Part shown: piece by piece, positions 11,697 to 20,198 of the stretch | How positions within the stretch are numbered: the stretch's first letter is position 1 | How the letters are laid out: every line of letters starts with the position of its first letter | Source: Megaustenia siamemsis | Taxonomy: Eukaryota > Mollusca > Gastropoda > Stylommatophora > Ariophantidae | Assembly: GCA_032433765.1 (NCBI GenBank) | Contig: JAVIAB010000092.1 | Coordinates: 106,384,279-106,448,278 of the forward strand | Reading direction: 5' to 3' | Length of the DNA: 64,000 bases | Position numbers and translations under genes: made by a program | Notes under the pieces: model-generated | Database searches by the model: none | What the model saw: only the letters and a program-made list of their open reading frames with translations | What the model was told of the DNA's origin: nothing

Positions 11697-12347
11697 AGTA
11701 GTATATTGGCATGTTTATGCATGTGAAAAGTTCAAGCATATGCACCGAAACTGCACCAAAGACAATGGATTTTGTACCGAAACCGCACCGTGCAAAACCG
11801 CGGCTTGACGGCTCGGCGTGATGGCTTATCTCGGTGGTCGTGCGGTGGGGCGTGACGGCTTATCTCGGTGGTCATGGCGTGCGGTGGGGCGCGATGACGT
11901 GACGGCTCGGTGGTCGGGTCGTTGTTGCGTGGGGAAAGGGACGCTACAATGCTGACGTGTTATTATAGCGGTTCTAAAACTTGGGGAAAGGGGGGACAGA
12001 GGTGTAGCGGTTCTAAAACTTGGGGAAAAGGTGCCTTATTGGTCGAAATGTAGTATCGTCGTTATCATCATGTGCCCGGTATTATTATAGCGGTTCTAAA
12101 ACTTGGGGAAAGGGTGCCTTTATTGGTCGAGTTTGTTATTAGTATCATCATGTGTCGATTGGCGTAAGATTGTGCTAACATTAAATAGTGACGATCTCGC
12201 ACTTTCACATTCAATGTAAAGCAAAATTCTCACTCTCTCTCTCTCTCTCTTTCACATTCAATGTAAAGCAAAACAAAATTCGTTCTATATTTCACAGTTT
12301 TTATTAATACAACACATATTTGAAAATTTATACTGTCCGGTTGTTGA
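11697..12347 (+). repeat. Polinton left terminal inverted repeat
   Basis: About 650 bp match the complement of 18730-19374 with small differences. The outer part is GC-rich with duplicated CGTGACGGCTTATCTCGGTG blocks. The inner part has three copies of GCGGTTCTAAAACTTGGGG, a short (CT)n run and two copies of TTCACATTCAATGTAAAGC. The inner end reaches into the 3' end of the protease gene. Confidence 0.93.
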
Positions 12348-12835
12348 ATTTGGGTTCCTTGGACCCTTCGAAATCGAAATAGCCACGGGGCGAGCAAACG
12401 ATAAATGATACGGTCGTTTATGTGCTGTCTCGATGAAAAAGGCATGAGAATTCTGTTAAGTTTCGCGCCACGACACTTAAGAAGTATATAATAAACACAA
12501 TATAGACCGCACGTGTTGCTAAACAAATCTTGCAACACCCGAGGGTTGTAGACGATTGGAACGTGTGAGTTTTGCTCTATACAATTTAAAATATCCACGT
12601 GTCTGGAAGGCAAACCGTAGGAATCGAAATACTCACATTCGCCGAGACCTTTGTAAAAAAGGGCCACCCAATGCTCACCAGGTTCGTCTGCCGGGTCGGT
12701 GTTTATGACAAAGGCCGCGGTCGCCGTTGGGTCGATGCTGGGCGGTAAGTGGTTTCGTGGAATGACACTAACAAGGGAACAACGTCGAACGAAAATATCC
12801 GACATCAAAAGGTTGTAAATCTCCCTCGTGTTCAT
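12230..12835 (-). CDS. adenain-like cysteine protease (Polinton PRO)
   Basis: This 201-codon frame is the only recognisable Polinton gene without an obvious lesion. The C5/Ulp1-type catalytic residues are all present: His55 in GEHWVALF, Asp71 in EYFDSYGLP, Gln102 and Cys109 in SNTCGLYCVYY. In adenoviruses and Polintons this enzyme matures capsid proteins. It starts with ATG 10 bp downstream of the capsid gene and runs leftward. Its last roughly 35 residues lie in the terminal inverted repeat, and the final RERERE comes from the (CT)n run, so the true functional C-terminus may be nearer residue 155. Expression is unproven. Confidence 0.88.
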   Translation of the reverse strand: MNTREIYNLLMSDIFVRRCSLVSVIPRNHLPPSIDPTATAAFVINTDPADEPGEHWVALFYKGLGECEYFDSYGLPSRHVDILNCIEQNSHVPIVYNPRVLQDLFSNTCGLYCVYYILLKCRGAKLNRILMPFSSRQHINDRIIYRLLAPWLFRFRRVQGTQIQQPDSINFQICVVLIKTVKYRTNFVLLYIECERERERE

Positions 12836-12845
12836 CTTCTTTCTC

Positions 12846-14149
12846 TCAAACTGCGAAGTCTGTTAGAATCTGCCTTGTCTTGGAAACCTCGAGCACTGAG
12901 TCCTACACGGCGCAGACGATAACTTGTAGGGGAGTAGTTGTGGGAGCGGCAAACTTGAATTCTATCGACAAGGGTCCGCTTGTGGCAAGCTCAAAATGGG
13001 AGCCGTCCAGTAGGCTGGATGAGAGGTCAAAACCAAATAGACAATATCCGTCCTTGAACTCTCTATAATCAACGTTATTCCCAGCGTCTTTACCAATCAG
13101 ACCCATGGTCAGATTTGTACCGAAATAGCTCTCGCGTATTGATTTCGTTCAAAGTCCATAGTTAGAGGCTTTCCCGAGATACAATTCCCGTCGACCGTTA
13201 GATTCATATAAATCAGACTAAAGTGTTGAAAATTGAACGGGTTAGCTGTATAAACACCATTAAACGCACTGGCCGTAATCAGACCTATCACTATACGAGT
13301 CGGTGTTTGAGACAAAAATAAATTGTCTTGACTGTGAGAGAACATCCCGCTAGCGATGGAAAATGTCTTGATGGTAACCCTCTTGATCGGGTACCGTGCA
13401 TTTCCGCTTAAAAGAGCCTTTTCGTGGGCCAGAGAAATCGAGGGGTTTAGCACAGCTTTCTTGACAACGAGCGCGGCGTAGGTGATAACACTCTTATAAC
13501 CCACAGAGCTATCGTGAGCCACTAGGCTGAACACATCCTTAGAGGGCGTGAGTTTGATCTTTACATCGACTCTGTTTAAGATGTAACGATCCTGCACAAA
13601 GACATCAGGGTGCAAACGACCCATCATTTCAACCTCTTTACTATTCGAAGTCAAATCGCGCCGTGTTTTAAAACCCTTATTTTCTTTCAAATCGTCATGG
13701 TGGCCAGCTGTATCTTTGTAGAACAGAGCGGCCGTCAAGTATCCCGTTTTCGCATCCTCCCCGTAGTTTAACGTAGCCTGAAACACTGCTCTAAAAGGAT
13801 AGGTATTCTCCGACGGTGTAACCAACGTGTCGTTTAGCGATACGTCGACTTGTGAAAATAGATTGTGAAGATAATTGTTGACTGGTCCTACTTCAGCATC
13901 GGGTGGTACACTATCACCATTCGGGAGGGTGATCTTGACTCGCAGATGCAAAAACGTGTTGAAAAGATCTAGATACTCCTCGCTGTTTCCAGAAATGAAA
14001 AACTCTATCGGTGCGCTAGGCGACAAGGCTGCGATCGGACGAATTTCAATAAACTGGCCAGAGTCTAGAGGTGTCTGTGTGGGTGGAACGCTAAATAAAT
14101 CCAAACCAGAGTGAAGACATTCACACGATTTGGGGTGAATTAGGGACAT
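12846..14149 (-). pseudogene. major capsid-like protein (Polinton), broken
   Basis: The frame opens at ATG 14149 and runs 346 codons to 13109. The homologous reading then continues in another frame down to a stop at 12846-12848. Features typical of the Polinton double-jelly-roll capsid family are a PIEFFISG segment near residue 50, NNYLHNLFSQVDVSLN near 110, TYPFRAVFQATLNYG near 140, and a C-terminal GYCLFGFDL segment in the second frame. Two lesions are visible: a one-base frameshift near 13131 and an in-frame TAG at 12903-12905. Total length would be about 430 codons, shorter than many family members. It lies between the small virion-like gene and the protease. The assignment rests on motif recognition and context, not a search. 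Confidence 0.82.
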
Positions 14150-14154
14150 TATTA

Positions 14155-14541
14155 GTCGAAAATATCCTTTGCCACCCTCGTCTTCTTGCTGTTGTGCACC
14201 AAATGAAGGGGGAACTGTCTAGCTGTCGGTTTTATCCTCTTCGTAACGGGTTCCCCTGTTGGAGGTAACTTCATAACTCGCTTTCTGCTTTATCGTAAAC
14301 CACTTCCTGATTGGTTGTTACCACTCAGGTGGTCTACGGCCCCGTGTATCAACCGCTGACCGGCCTCCTTAGCTTGTTCTTTGAAAGCTTCACCGACATT
14401 TTCCCCGGCTAATGCGTCCTGTGCGACCTGCAGACCGGTCCCCAATCCTTCTCTGAGCAAGGCCTTACCGCCGGTTTTTAACCAGGGTAAAATAGCCCTC
14501 CCAACTCCACCAAAGAAACTACCGATTCCTCGACCGCTCAC
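14155..14541 (-). pseudogene. small amphipathic virion-like protein (pVI/X-type), broken
   Basis: The frame starts Gly-Arg-Gly-Ile-Gly and an amphipathic SFFGGVGRAILPWLK stretch, followed by an Ala/Glu-rich helix and then, past an in-frame TAA at 14290-14292, a basic Pro-containing tail of 44 codons ending just before the capsid start. In adenoviruses and relatives, small proteins of this kind are virion core or membrane-active components; the role here is inferred from composition and position. The expected first codon is GTG (14539-14541) right after in-frame stops, so the start codon also seems lost. Two lesions make it a pseudogene. Confidence 0.6.
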
Positions 14542-14716
14542 CCTCTATTACAGTGAAATAATTTAGCGGAAACTGTATCTCCACCAGTGCAAGCGCATAC
14601 TACGTCGAAATGTCAATGGTCGAAATGTCAATGAGGTTAACGAAAAAGTGGTCGGGGTTATTATCCTCAAAAAGTTCCATAGATGCATTGCTGGGTAGGG
14701 TGACATAAAAACTCAT
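14519..14716 (-). pseudogene. penton-like minor capsid remnant
   Basis: An ATG at 14714-14716 begins MSFYVTLPSN and continues SMELFEDNNPDHFF, then an in-frame TAG at 14600-14602, then YALALVEIQFPLNYFTV. This start and the VEIQFP motif match what I know of the Polinton penton-like single-jelly-roll protein. The frame ends at 14519 after only about 65 codons and overlaps the next gene by about 23 bp. Most of the fold is therefore missing, in addition to the nonsense codon. It is too interrupted to appear as a long open frame. Confidence 0.6.
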
Positions 14717-14726
14717 TTTACTCGTT

Positions 14727-15011
14727 TCACCGTCGCCTCTCCAAGTTTTGATTCTGTAGCATGTAACCCAAACAGCTGTTCAGTATCCACAGTTTTCCCT
14801 CCTTTGCTTTTGGCTGTACGGTTGTCAGATTGAACAGCGAGACCGCGACAACGTTATATATAACTACCACTTGACAAATAAAGACAAGTTCTAAGTAGGG
14901 GGATAGTTTCCCAAACACCGACCCCAGCGTGGTTCGCTCTCTTCTCACTCCCGAGTTTACGGCTCGCAAATCGGGCTTTCCAAAAGTTACCACTTCTTCT
15001 TTTTCTCTCAT
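14727..15011 (-). CDS. small hypothetical protein with one membrane segment
   Basis: A 94-codon frame starts at ATG 15009-15011, just after the integrase stop, and ends 10 bp before the penton-like start. It has a charged N-terminus (MREKEEVV) and one hydrophobic stretch around residues 40-60 (LELVFICQVVVIYNVVAVSLF) that could cross a membrane. The tight spacing fits the compact leftward gene block. I do not recognise a family, and it could be a chance frame. If real, it would be a small membrane protein of the element. Confidence 0.4.
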   Translation of the reverse strand: MREKEEVVTFGKPDLRAVNSGVRRERTTLGSVFGKLSPYLELVFICQVVVIYNVVAVSLFNLTTVQPKAKEGKLWILNSCLGYMLQNQNLERRR

Positions 15012-15013
15012 CT

Positions 15014-16083
15014 CTAGTTTTTGTATCTGACAATGTCCTTGGACGGTATCCAACTGTTAAATGAGGAATCGTACCCAAACCATTTGACTAAACTCTCTTT
15101 TCGCCCAAATGATGTGCGACGCTCGGTTATGATACTCTCGATTCTGTACTCGTGCTTGTCTCCAACTTTTTGAATTTCTGGTGTGTATAATGACCCTTCT
15201 ATCGCATCGTCCTTATCGTCTTTCAACACATATAAACCGGGTTTGTTTCATTTACTCGACTGATGGAAAACAGTTCCTCCGTCCAAGCCGGGACATAACC
15301 CTTTTTAAAATTGGCTCTGCCCAGGACCAGTCTAACTGGATCACCAGGCTTATACAGGGGTCTTTTAAATTTAAAGTTGCGTTTGCTATTATACAACGTG
15401 TTCCATACCTGGTCTTGATTGTCTGCGTTGACGACGACCGGTGCCATTTTTATACTTCTGTGATACGAATGTTTATAACTTCGAAGTAGGGCGGGTAGGA
15501 CTCTGACATAAGTCAGTTTATTGGATTTTTTGAAATATCGCCACACCCGCTGTTTCAGAGTCCTATTAAAACGTTCCACAACGGCGGCCTTAATATCTTC
15601 GTTCTGTGTAGTGAAAAAGTGAACGTTGTTGACAGCAAGGAATTTCTGAAATGTTCTGTTCAGAAACTCTGACCCCTTATCCGTTTGAAAACTCGCGGGT
15701 TTCCCATCGAGAAATATCTTACCGATGGCTTCCACTAAGGATTTCCCCGTTTTGGTTCGTATTGGTACAGACCACGCGAATTTACTGAAAACGTCCACGC
15801 AAGAAACCAAATAGGAATACCCATCGTTGTGGTTTTTCAAATGTCTCAAATCAATTAGATCTGCCTGATATTGCTGTTGGGGGCCACTCGTTATAATGGG
15901 ACGCCTTTCAAATCTGCGACGAATTGCTTTATGAAGGGTATAGGTATCCTGATGACTCAACCATTGTTTGATCTTTGCGAGTCCCAGTTTGGTGTTACAC
16001 TGCAGGGCCGTTGCACTACTATACGCCTCTGGTCGACTAGGGCCAAAGTAATGACGTCTCAATATTTTCCCCACCGTTCCCAT
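15014..16083 (-). pseudogene. Polinton DDE integrase with chromodomain, frameshifted
   Basis: The main frame (16083-15223, 286 codons) is a retroviral-type integrase core: Asp75 in QADLIDL, Asp135 in QTDKGSEF and Glu170 in AAVVERFNR. The spacing of the last two is the DD35E pattern. Before the core lies an N-terminal helical segment with YTLHKAIRRRFER. After it comes a KPGDPVRLVLG SH3-like segment. The C-terminal chromodomain (EYRIESIITERR, LVKWFGYDSSFNSWI) is in another frame at 15229-15014. A two-base frameshift near 15230 separates them. The enzyme would insert the element and make the 6-bp duplication. Catalytic residues survive but the chromodomain is cut off. Confidence 0.9.
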
Positions 16084-16511
16084 TTTGGTGTTGGGATTCC
16101 GCTCTTTCTTTTTTAAGTCTCAGTTTATACGTGGTTACAGGCGGAGTGGTTTCATTACCTAACTTTGGGGTTTCCGCTGGTGGTGGTGGCGTCTTGGTCT
16201 GCTCTGGTGATACCTCGATTGATGGTGGGGAAGGTGTTTTTTTCTGTTGACGTGCTGTGTTGAATGAGATCGACCGAGCCCAATGAACGTCGTTTATACT
16301 GCTCCAATCTAGTTAAATATTGATGCAGAGCACGTTGGTACACTCTGGCCTTATCAGCGGGTGCTAAATCATCGCGGAATAGGATACGTTGCATTTCATC
16401 ATCTAAATCTCTCAAGTTGTCACCGATCGCCTCGGGTGGGGTATAAGTGCTTGTAGTTTGTTTAAAACCTTCGAGGAATCGAGGATCCATCAAAATATTT
16501 CTTTTGGCCAT
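16020..16511 (-). pseudogene. hypothetical Polinton protein with Pro-rich tail, frameshifted
   Basis: The frame opens MAKRNILMDPRFLEGF and has an acidic helical region (LRDLDDEMQRILFRDDLAPADKARVYQ, residues about 33-60) followed by YLTRLEQYKRR. An apparent frameshift near 16250 leads into a Pro/Thr-rich stretch (TPSPPSIEVSPEQTKTPPPP) and then a basic KLRLKKERAES end that overlaps the integrase start. A helical head with a Pro-rich linker and basic tail recurs in Polintons as far as I know, but its function is unknown to me. It sits between integrase and the 108-residue gene. Confidence 0.55.
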
Positions 16512-16513
16512 TG

Positions 16514-16840
16514 TTACGCACCTAGTACTCCACCGAGAATACTTAATATAGGACGGAGCAAAGCACCTATGAACCCACCGGTTTGTAGAATCTCTTTCCG
16601 CCGCTTAAGATTCGGTTTCTTTTTAGTGAGAAGTCTCAACTTCTTCTTGTGTCGACGTAGCTCGCACATCTGTCGCTGAGTGAGTCTAACATTACCTTTT
16701 AATATGTTATGACAACACTCGCACAAAAAGTTAATGAGTTTGGGAGAGGCTGTTTTTAATATGGCTCTTAAATCGCTCGGCGAGGCGTCGCGCATACATT
16801 TCAATATTTCACCGTGTCGTCTAAGTGATTCATCACACAT
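16514..16840 (-). CDS. small basic hypothetical Polinton protein
   Basis: An uninterrupted 108-codon frame starts at ATG 16840, 6 bp after the ATPase stop, and ends 2 bp before the next gene, so it fits a tightly packed leftward block. It has a helical N-terminus with paired cysteines (FLCECCHNIL), a very basic centre (RRHKKKLRLLTKKK, KRRKEIL) and a glycine/hydrophobic end (GGFIGALLRPILSILGG). The basic core plus hydrophobic Gly-rich end suggests a small DNA-binding or membrane-active virion protein. That role is inference from composition. Confidence 0.6.
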   Translation of the reverse strand: MCDESLRRHGEILKCMRDASPSDLRAILKTASPKLINFLCECCHNILKGNVRLTQRQMCELRRHKKKLRLLTKKKPNLKRRKEILQTGGFIGALLRPILSILGGVLGA

Positions 16841-16846
16841 GATTCT

Positions 16847-17478
16847 CTACTTTGGCACGTAGACGATTTGTCTCTCCCCTGGGAACATGTTTGTTCTCAA
16901 CCTAAGATTATCAGTTGTGTCCTGACGAAGATCAACCAGCAAATAACCGTGAGGAGACGCGACAGACGCTTTCGCGTCCTTAAAACTATCTTGGAGGTAC
17001 CCCACCTGGCCTGGGTACATTTGTTTAGCCAGATTGATAATTTGACTTCCGTCTCTCGGGTTCTTGAGAAGGACTAAATAGTGCGTATTAAGACTTATGG
17101 TTCGATGTTCTTTATTTTTTCCGAACAGATTTTGAACAATGTACATCACACTAATATCTCTGTGATGACTACCTTTGGTGAATAATATTGTTATCGGCTC
17201 ATCCGTTTCAGACATCAAATCATCGATGATGATCAGTCTTCTCTTCTTACCACCTTCCAATTTATCGACGTCTGGTAGACCTCGATAAATCTCACTGACC
17301 CCATAGTCTCGTATATCGGTTGCCATTCCGCATAACACCATATAACTTCCTCCGGTACGGGGACAGCTAACTCATGAAGGTTCTGTATAAACTTTTGCAC
17401 AAATACCGTTTTCCCACACCCTGTAGGACCGGCTATCAGAGCTGTGAAGGGATGATTCCATCGGGGATCCATCCTCAC
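16847..17478 (-). pseudogene. packaging-type ATPase (A32/FtsK-like), frameshifted
   Basis: The first frame (17478-17233) has the Walker A loop GPTGCGKT at residues 17-24 after a PFTALIA strand, then EEVIWCYAEWQPIYETM. The second frame (17341-16847) has GLPDVDKLEGG, the Walker B strand RRLIIIDDLM, a TKGSHHRDISVMYIVQNLF sensor-like segment and a C-terminal RQIVYVPK. The two overlap in different frames and a one-base shift near 17280 is the simplest explanation. Adenovirus, NCLDV and Polinton relatives use this ATPase to package DNA into capsids. All key motifs survive but not in one frame. Confidence 0.88.
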
Positions 17479-17779
17479 AAGTGCTACAAATTTTAATGAT
17501 TACGCCACCGACTAAATAACAACGAGTGATTTTAGGTCAGCGCGCGAGGTTTCCCCTCTTCAATTAACACCTATTTTAACATCCACATACTATATAAACA
17601 CTACAGGGGTTTCCTAGTCTCAAGCCGCATTACCTGAGACCGAATTATTTCACGCATCGTCGTCCAGGTCAGGTGGGGATTTCCCACATATCACCTTACT
17701 GGTTCAGTTCCAGGGGTCACTGAACATGTCGCAACATAACGTATCACCACGCCTGACAACGTATTGCGTTAGCTACTAT

Positions 17780-17899
17780 AGCATGGGCGTAATACTGACC
17801 ACATTACCCCAAAAATCATGTGCTGAAGGTCTGTAAAATATAGGGTCACTAACACCATATTTCCCTATACGCCACTTGGCGTGACGGGGGTAGTTTACT
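17780..17899 (+). mobile_element. SINE-1 fragment inside Polinton
   Basis: The segment from GCATGGGCGTAATACTG to GTGACGGGGG and TAGTTTACTT matches the 3' half of SINE-1. The possible duplication TACTAT at 17774-17779 and 17900-17905 is short, so the exact ends are tentative. It is the youngest recognisable layer of the nest. Confidence 0.8.
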
Positions 17900-17937
17900 T
17901 ACTATGAATAGACGGTCCTCGACTCGAAAACCGTAAG

Positions 17938-17946
17938 GGTATAAAG
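17938..17946 (+). promoter_or_regulatory. TATA-like box upstream of rightward Polinton gene
   Basis: GGTATAAAG lies about 85 bp before the ATG at 18027, with a TCAGT initiator-like motif at 17957-17961. The spacing between the two is shorter than usual for TATA and initiator, so this is only suggestive. Confidence 0.3.
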
Positions 17947-18026
17947 CCCCAGTCGATCAGTGTACACACACACACACACATAACCAGCGTCTGTTGCCAG
18001 GTGGCTTGTGTTTGTTTTCTTTTAAT

Positions 18027-18786
18027 ATGGAGTCGTGTAGCTTGAATACGCCAACTTCGTTGGATGTCAGTGATCAGCGCATATTTATGTCACGTGGTAA
18101 TGAGACTGTAGTTTCATTGTCTAAAGATGGCGTTAAGGCAGTCTCGGTTTGTGTTTTTCCTAACAGACCATTGATAAATATAGGACATATAGCGGTGATA
18201 GTTTTTTTTTTTTTAATTGCCTACCAGAACTTGGATAACACTATCGAGAGAGGAATTTATCACGTTAGTTGAGATGCGAGAGGAAATTTTAACCGCTTAT
18301 GCTAACATCAACTACACGCCACCTCTCGTTAACCAGATCAACTACACGCCACCTCTCGTTAACCAGATCAATTACACGCCGCCTGTTGTTAACCACCAGA
18401 ACTACACACCATCTCTTGTTAACCACCAGAACAACATACCATCTCTTGTTAACCCGAATCTCATCAACTACACGCCACCTTTTGTTAACCAAGGGAACCT
18501 CACTCTTGTTAATCAGACGACAGATCTGGCAGCCAATATGGATGCCCCGGGTGTTTCAGCAGAGTCACCAATTACCTATTCCAGCTTTGATCAAGGTTTT
18601 GTCAAAATAGAGGGCGGTTATGTTTTGAAGGCTAATGAAACTTCCTATGCACCTGTGTTTGATAGACATTTACCACAAACAGATAGTACCACCAAAACAG
18701 GAGGGAGGAAACCCAGACGTAAAAAATTACAACAACCGGACAGTAATATATTTTCAAATATGTGTTGTATTAACAAAAAACTGTGA
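18027..18786 (+). pseudogene. PC4-like domain protein with 10-residue repeats, frameshifted
   Basis: The first frame starts MESCSLNTPTSLD and contains VSLSKDGVKAVSVCVF and PLINIG. After a poly-T run (about 18201-18212) the homologous reading continues in another frame with LPTRTWITLSREEFITLVEM. The order of a basic strand region, an I-R/I-G turn, then LPT followed by a TLSREEF helix resembles the PC4/p15 single-stranded-DNA-binding coactivator domain. This is followed by about seven copies of NYTPPLVNQI-type repeats (18306-18510), then an acidic to basic tail (GGRKPRRKKLQ). The C-terminus lies in the right inverted repeat. It may regulate transcription or coat DNA; both are inference. It is the only rightward gene. 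Confidence 0.5.
18306..18510 (+). repeat. 30-bp coding tandem repeat
   Basis: Units of about 30 bp (AACTACACGCCACCTCTCGT then TAACCAGATC) encode NYTPPLVNQI-like decapeptides. Later units vary (NYTPSLVNHQ, NNIPSLVNPN). The first two are identical, which suggests recent slippage. Confidence 0.9.
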
Positions 18787-19374
18787 AATATAGAACGAAT
18801 TTTGTTTTGCTTTACATTGAATGTGAAAAAGAGAGAGAGAGAGAGTGAGAATTTTGCTTTACATTGAATGTGAAAATGCGAGATCGTCACTATTTAATGT
18901 TAGCACAATCTTACGCCAATCGACATATGATGATACTAATAACACACTCGACCAATAAAGTCACCCTTTCCCCAAGTTTTAGAACCGCTATAATAACACC
19001 TGGCACATGATGATAACGACGATACTACATTTCGACCAATAAGGCACCCTTTCCCCAAGTTTTAGAACCTCTACACCTCTGTACCCTCCTTTCCCCAAGT
19101 TTTAGAACCGCTATAATAACACGTCAGCATTGTAGCGCTCCTTTCCCCACGCAACGACGACCCGACCACCGAACCGTCACGCCCCATCGCACGCCACGAC
19201 CACCGAGATAAGCCGTCACGCCCCACCGCACGACCACCGAGATAAGCCGTCACGCCGAGCCGTCAAGCCGCGGTTTTGCACGGTGCGGTTTCGGTGCAAA
19301 ATCCATTGTCTTTGGTGCAGTTTCGGTGCATGTGATTTTAATTTTCACTTGCGTAAACATGCCAATATACTACT
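18730..19374 (-). repeat. Polinton right terminal inverted repeat
   Basis: This is the inverted match of 11697-12347. The inner end covers the last codons of the rightward gene. The two repeats have diverged slightly by substitutions and small indels, including in the (GA)n run at 18830-18843, consistent with an insertion that is not recent. Confidence 0.93.
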
Positions 19375-19380
19375 GATGCC
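19375..19380 (+). repeat. Polinton target-site duplication, right
   Basis: GATGCC, identical to 11691-11696. LINE-B sequence resumes directly after it. Confidence 0.93.
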
Positions 19381-20198
19381 AGGCCAACAAATTAATGGAA
19401 AGATAATCAATAACCTAAGATATGCTGACGATACTGTACTACCAGCATAAAATACTAAAGATCTACAACAAGTGCTAATGAAATAAACATGACAAGCAAA
19501 TAATATGGACTAGATATGAATATCAAAAAGACTAAAATTATGATCATAAACAAGGAAGATACTCAAAACCTACAAGTGGATATAAAATAGAAGGAATAGA
19601 CCTGCAGACAGTTCAGAACTACAACTACCTTGGACATACTGTAACCAGTGATGGAAAATGTACAACTGAAATAAACAAAAGAATAGGAATGGCAAAAAGT
19701 AATTTTAATGTCATGAAGAACATATTAACATCAAAACAAATAACACCAGTGCTAAAACTAAGAATAGCAAAATGTTACATCTTCTCAATATTCCAATATG
19801 GTGCAGAAACATGGACATTAGACAAGAAAACAGAACAGAGAATTGAAGCCTTTGAAATGTGGATATATAGAAGAATAGGTAGAACTGGATGGAAGGAAAA
19901 GAAAACAAACAATGAAGTCTTAAAACAACTAAAAATGAAAAGAGAACTACTAAGCACAATTCAAACAAGACAAATGCGATTTTTGGGCCATGTTAAAAGA
20001 CACAACAGCCTACTAAAAGTAATCCTGGAGGGGAAAATACAAGGTAAAAGAGGCAGATGCAGACCAAGACTAACATGGACGAGTAACATCAAAAGATGGA
20101 CAAATCAGCCTACGACAACCTGCACCATCAAAGCAAGAGACAGAGCAGAATGGCGCTCCATGGTAGCCAACCTTCGTTGCGGAGAAGGCACTCGATGA
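19381..20198 (+). pseudogene. LINE-B reverse transcriptase C-terminal part
   Basis: Directly after the Polinton the RT catalytic motif YADD (19421-19432) appears in NNLRYADDTVL. After a stop and frame changes, a 169-codon open frame (19689-20198) carries YGAETWTLDKK, MWIYRRIGR, KMKRELLSTIQTRQMRFLGHVKRH and GKRGRCRPRLTW, ending in RCGEGTR next to the (GAT)n tail. The GHVxRH and basic GRPR segments mark the C-terminal region of many LINE proteins and may bind RNA or DNA. Stops upstream make it non-functional. Confidence 0.88.

Larger units (their letters stand above)
17479..18026. other. divergent intergenic region of the Polinton
   Basis: Leftward genes end and the rightward gene begins here, so promoters in both directions are expected. 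TATA-like sequences are present (CTATATAAA around 17590-17598 and GGTATAAAG at 17938-17946). A SINE-1 fragment is inserted in the middle and a short (CA)n run lies at about 17962-17981. No trace of the B-family polymerase is visible in either strand, although this is a likely place for it to have been deleted. Confidence 0.5.
11697..19374. mobile_element. Polinton/Maverick, 7.7 kb, internally deleted
   Basis: The element begins AGTAGTATATTGGCATG and ends with its inverse complement; the terminal AG is usual for Polintons. It carries the module set of the family: adenain-like protease, major capsid-like protein, penton-like remnant, retroviral-type integrase with chromodomain, and packaging ATPase. 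The GATGCC duplication shows it integrated as a unit. It is about half the usual 15-20 kb, and no protein-primed B-family polymerase gene is visible, so it lacks its replication module. Lesions in at least seven genes show it is not functional. It sits in the RT region of LINE-B between the QGCILSP and YADD motifs. Confidence 0.95.

Noticed and set aside
13875..14114. 79-codon plus-strand frame inside the capsid-like gene
   Set aside because: Antisense shadow of a clear coding gene.
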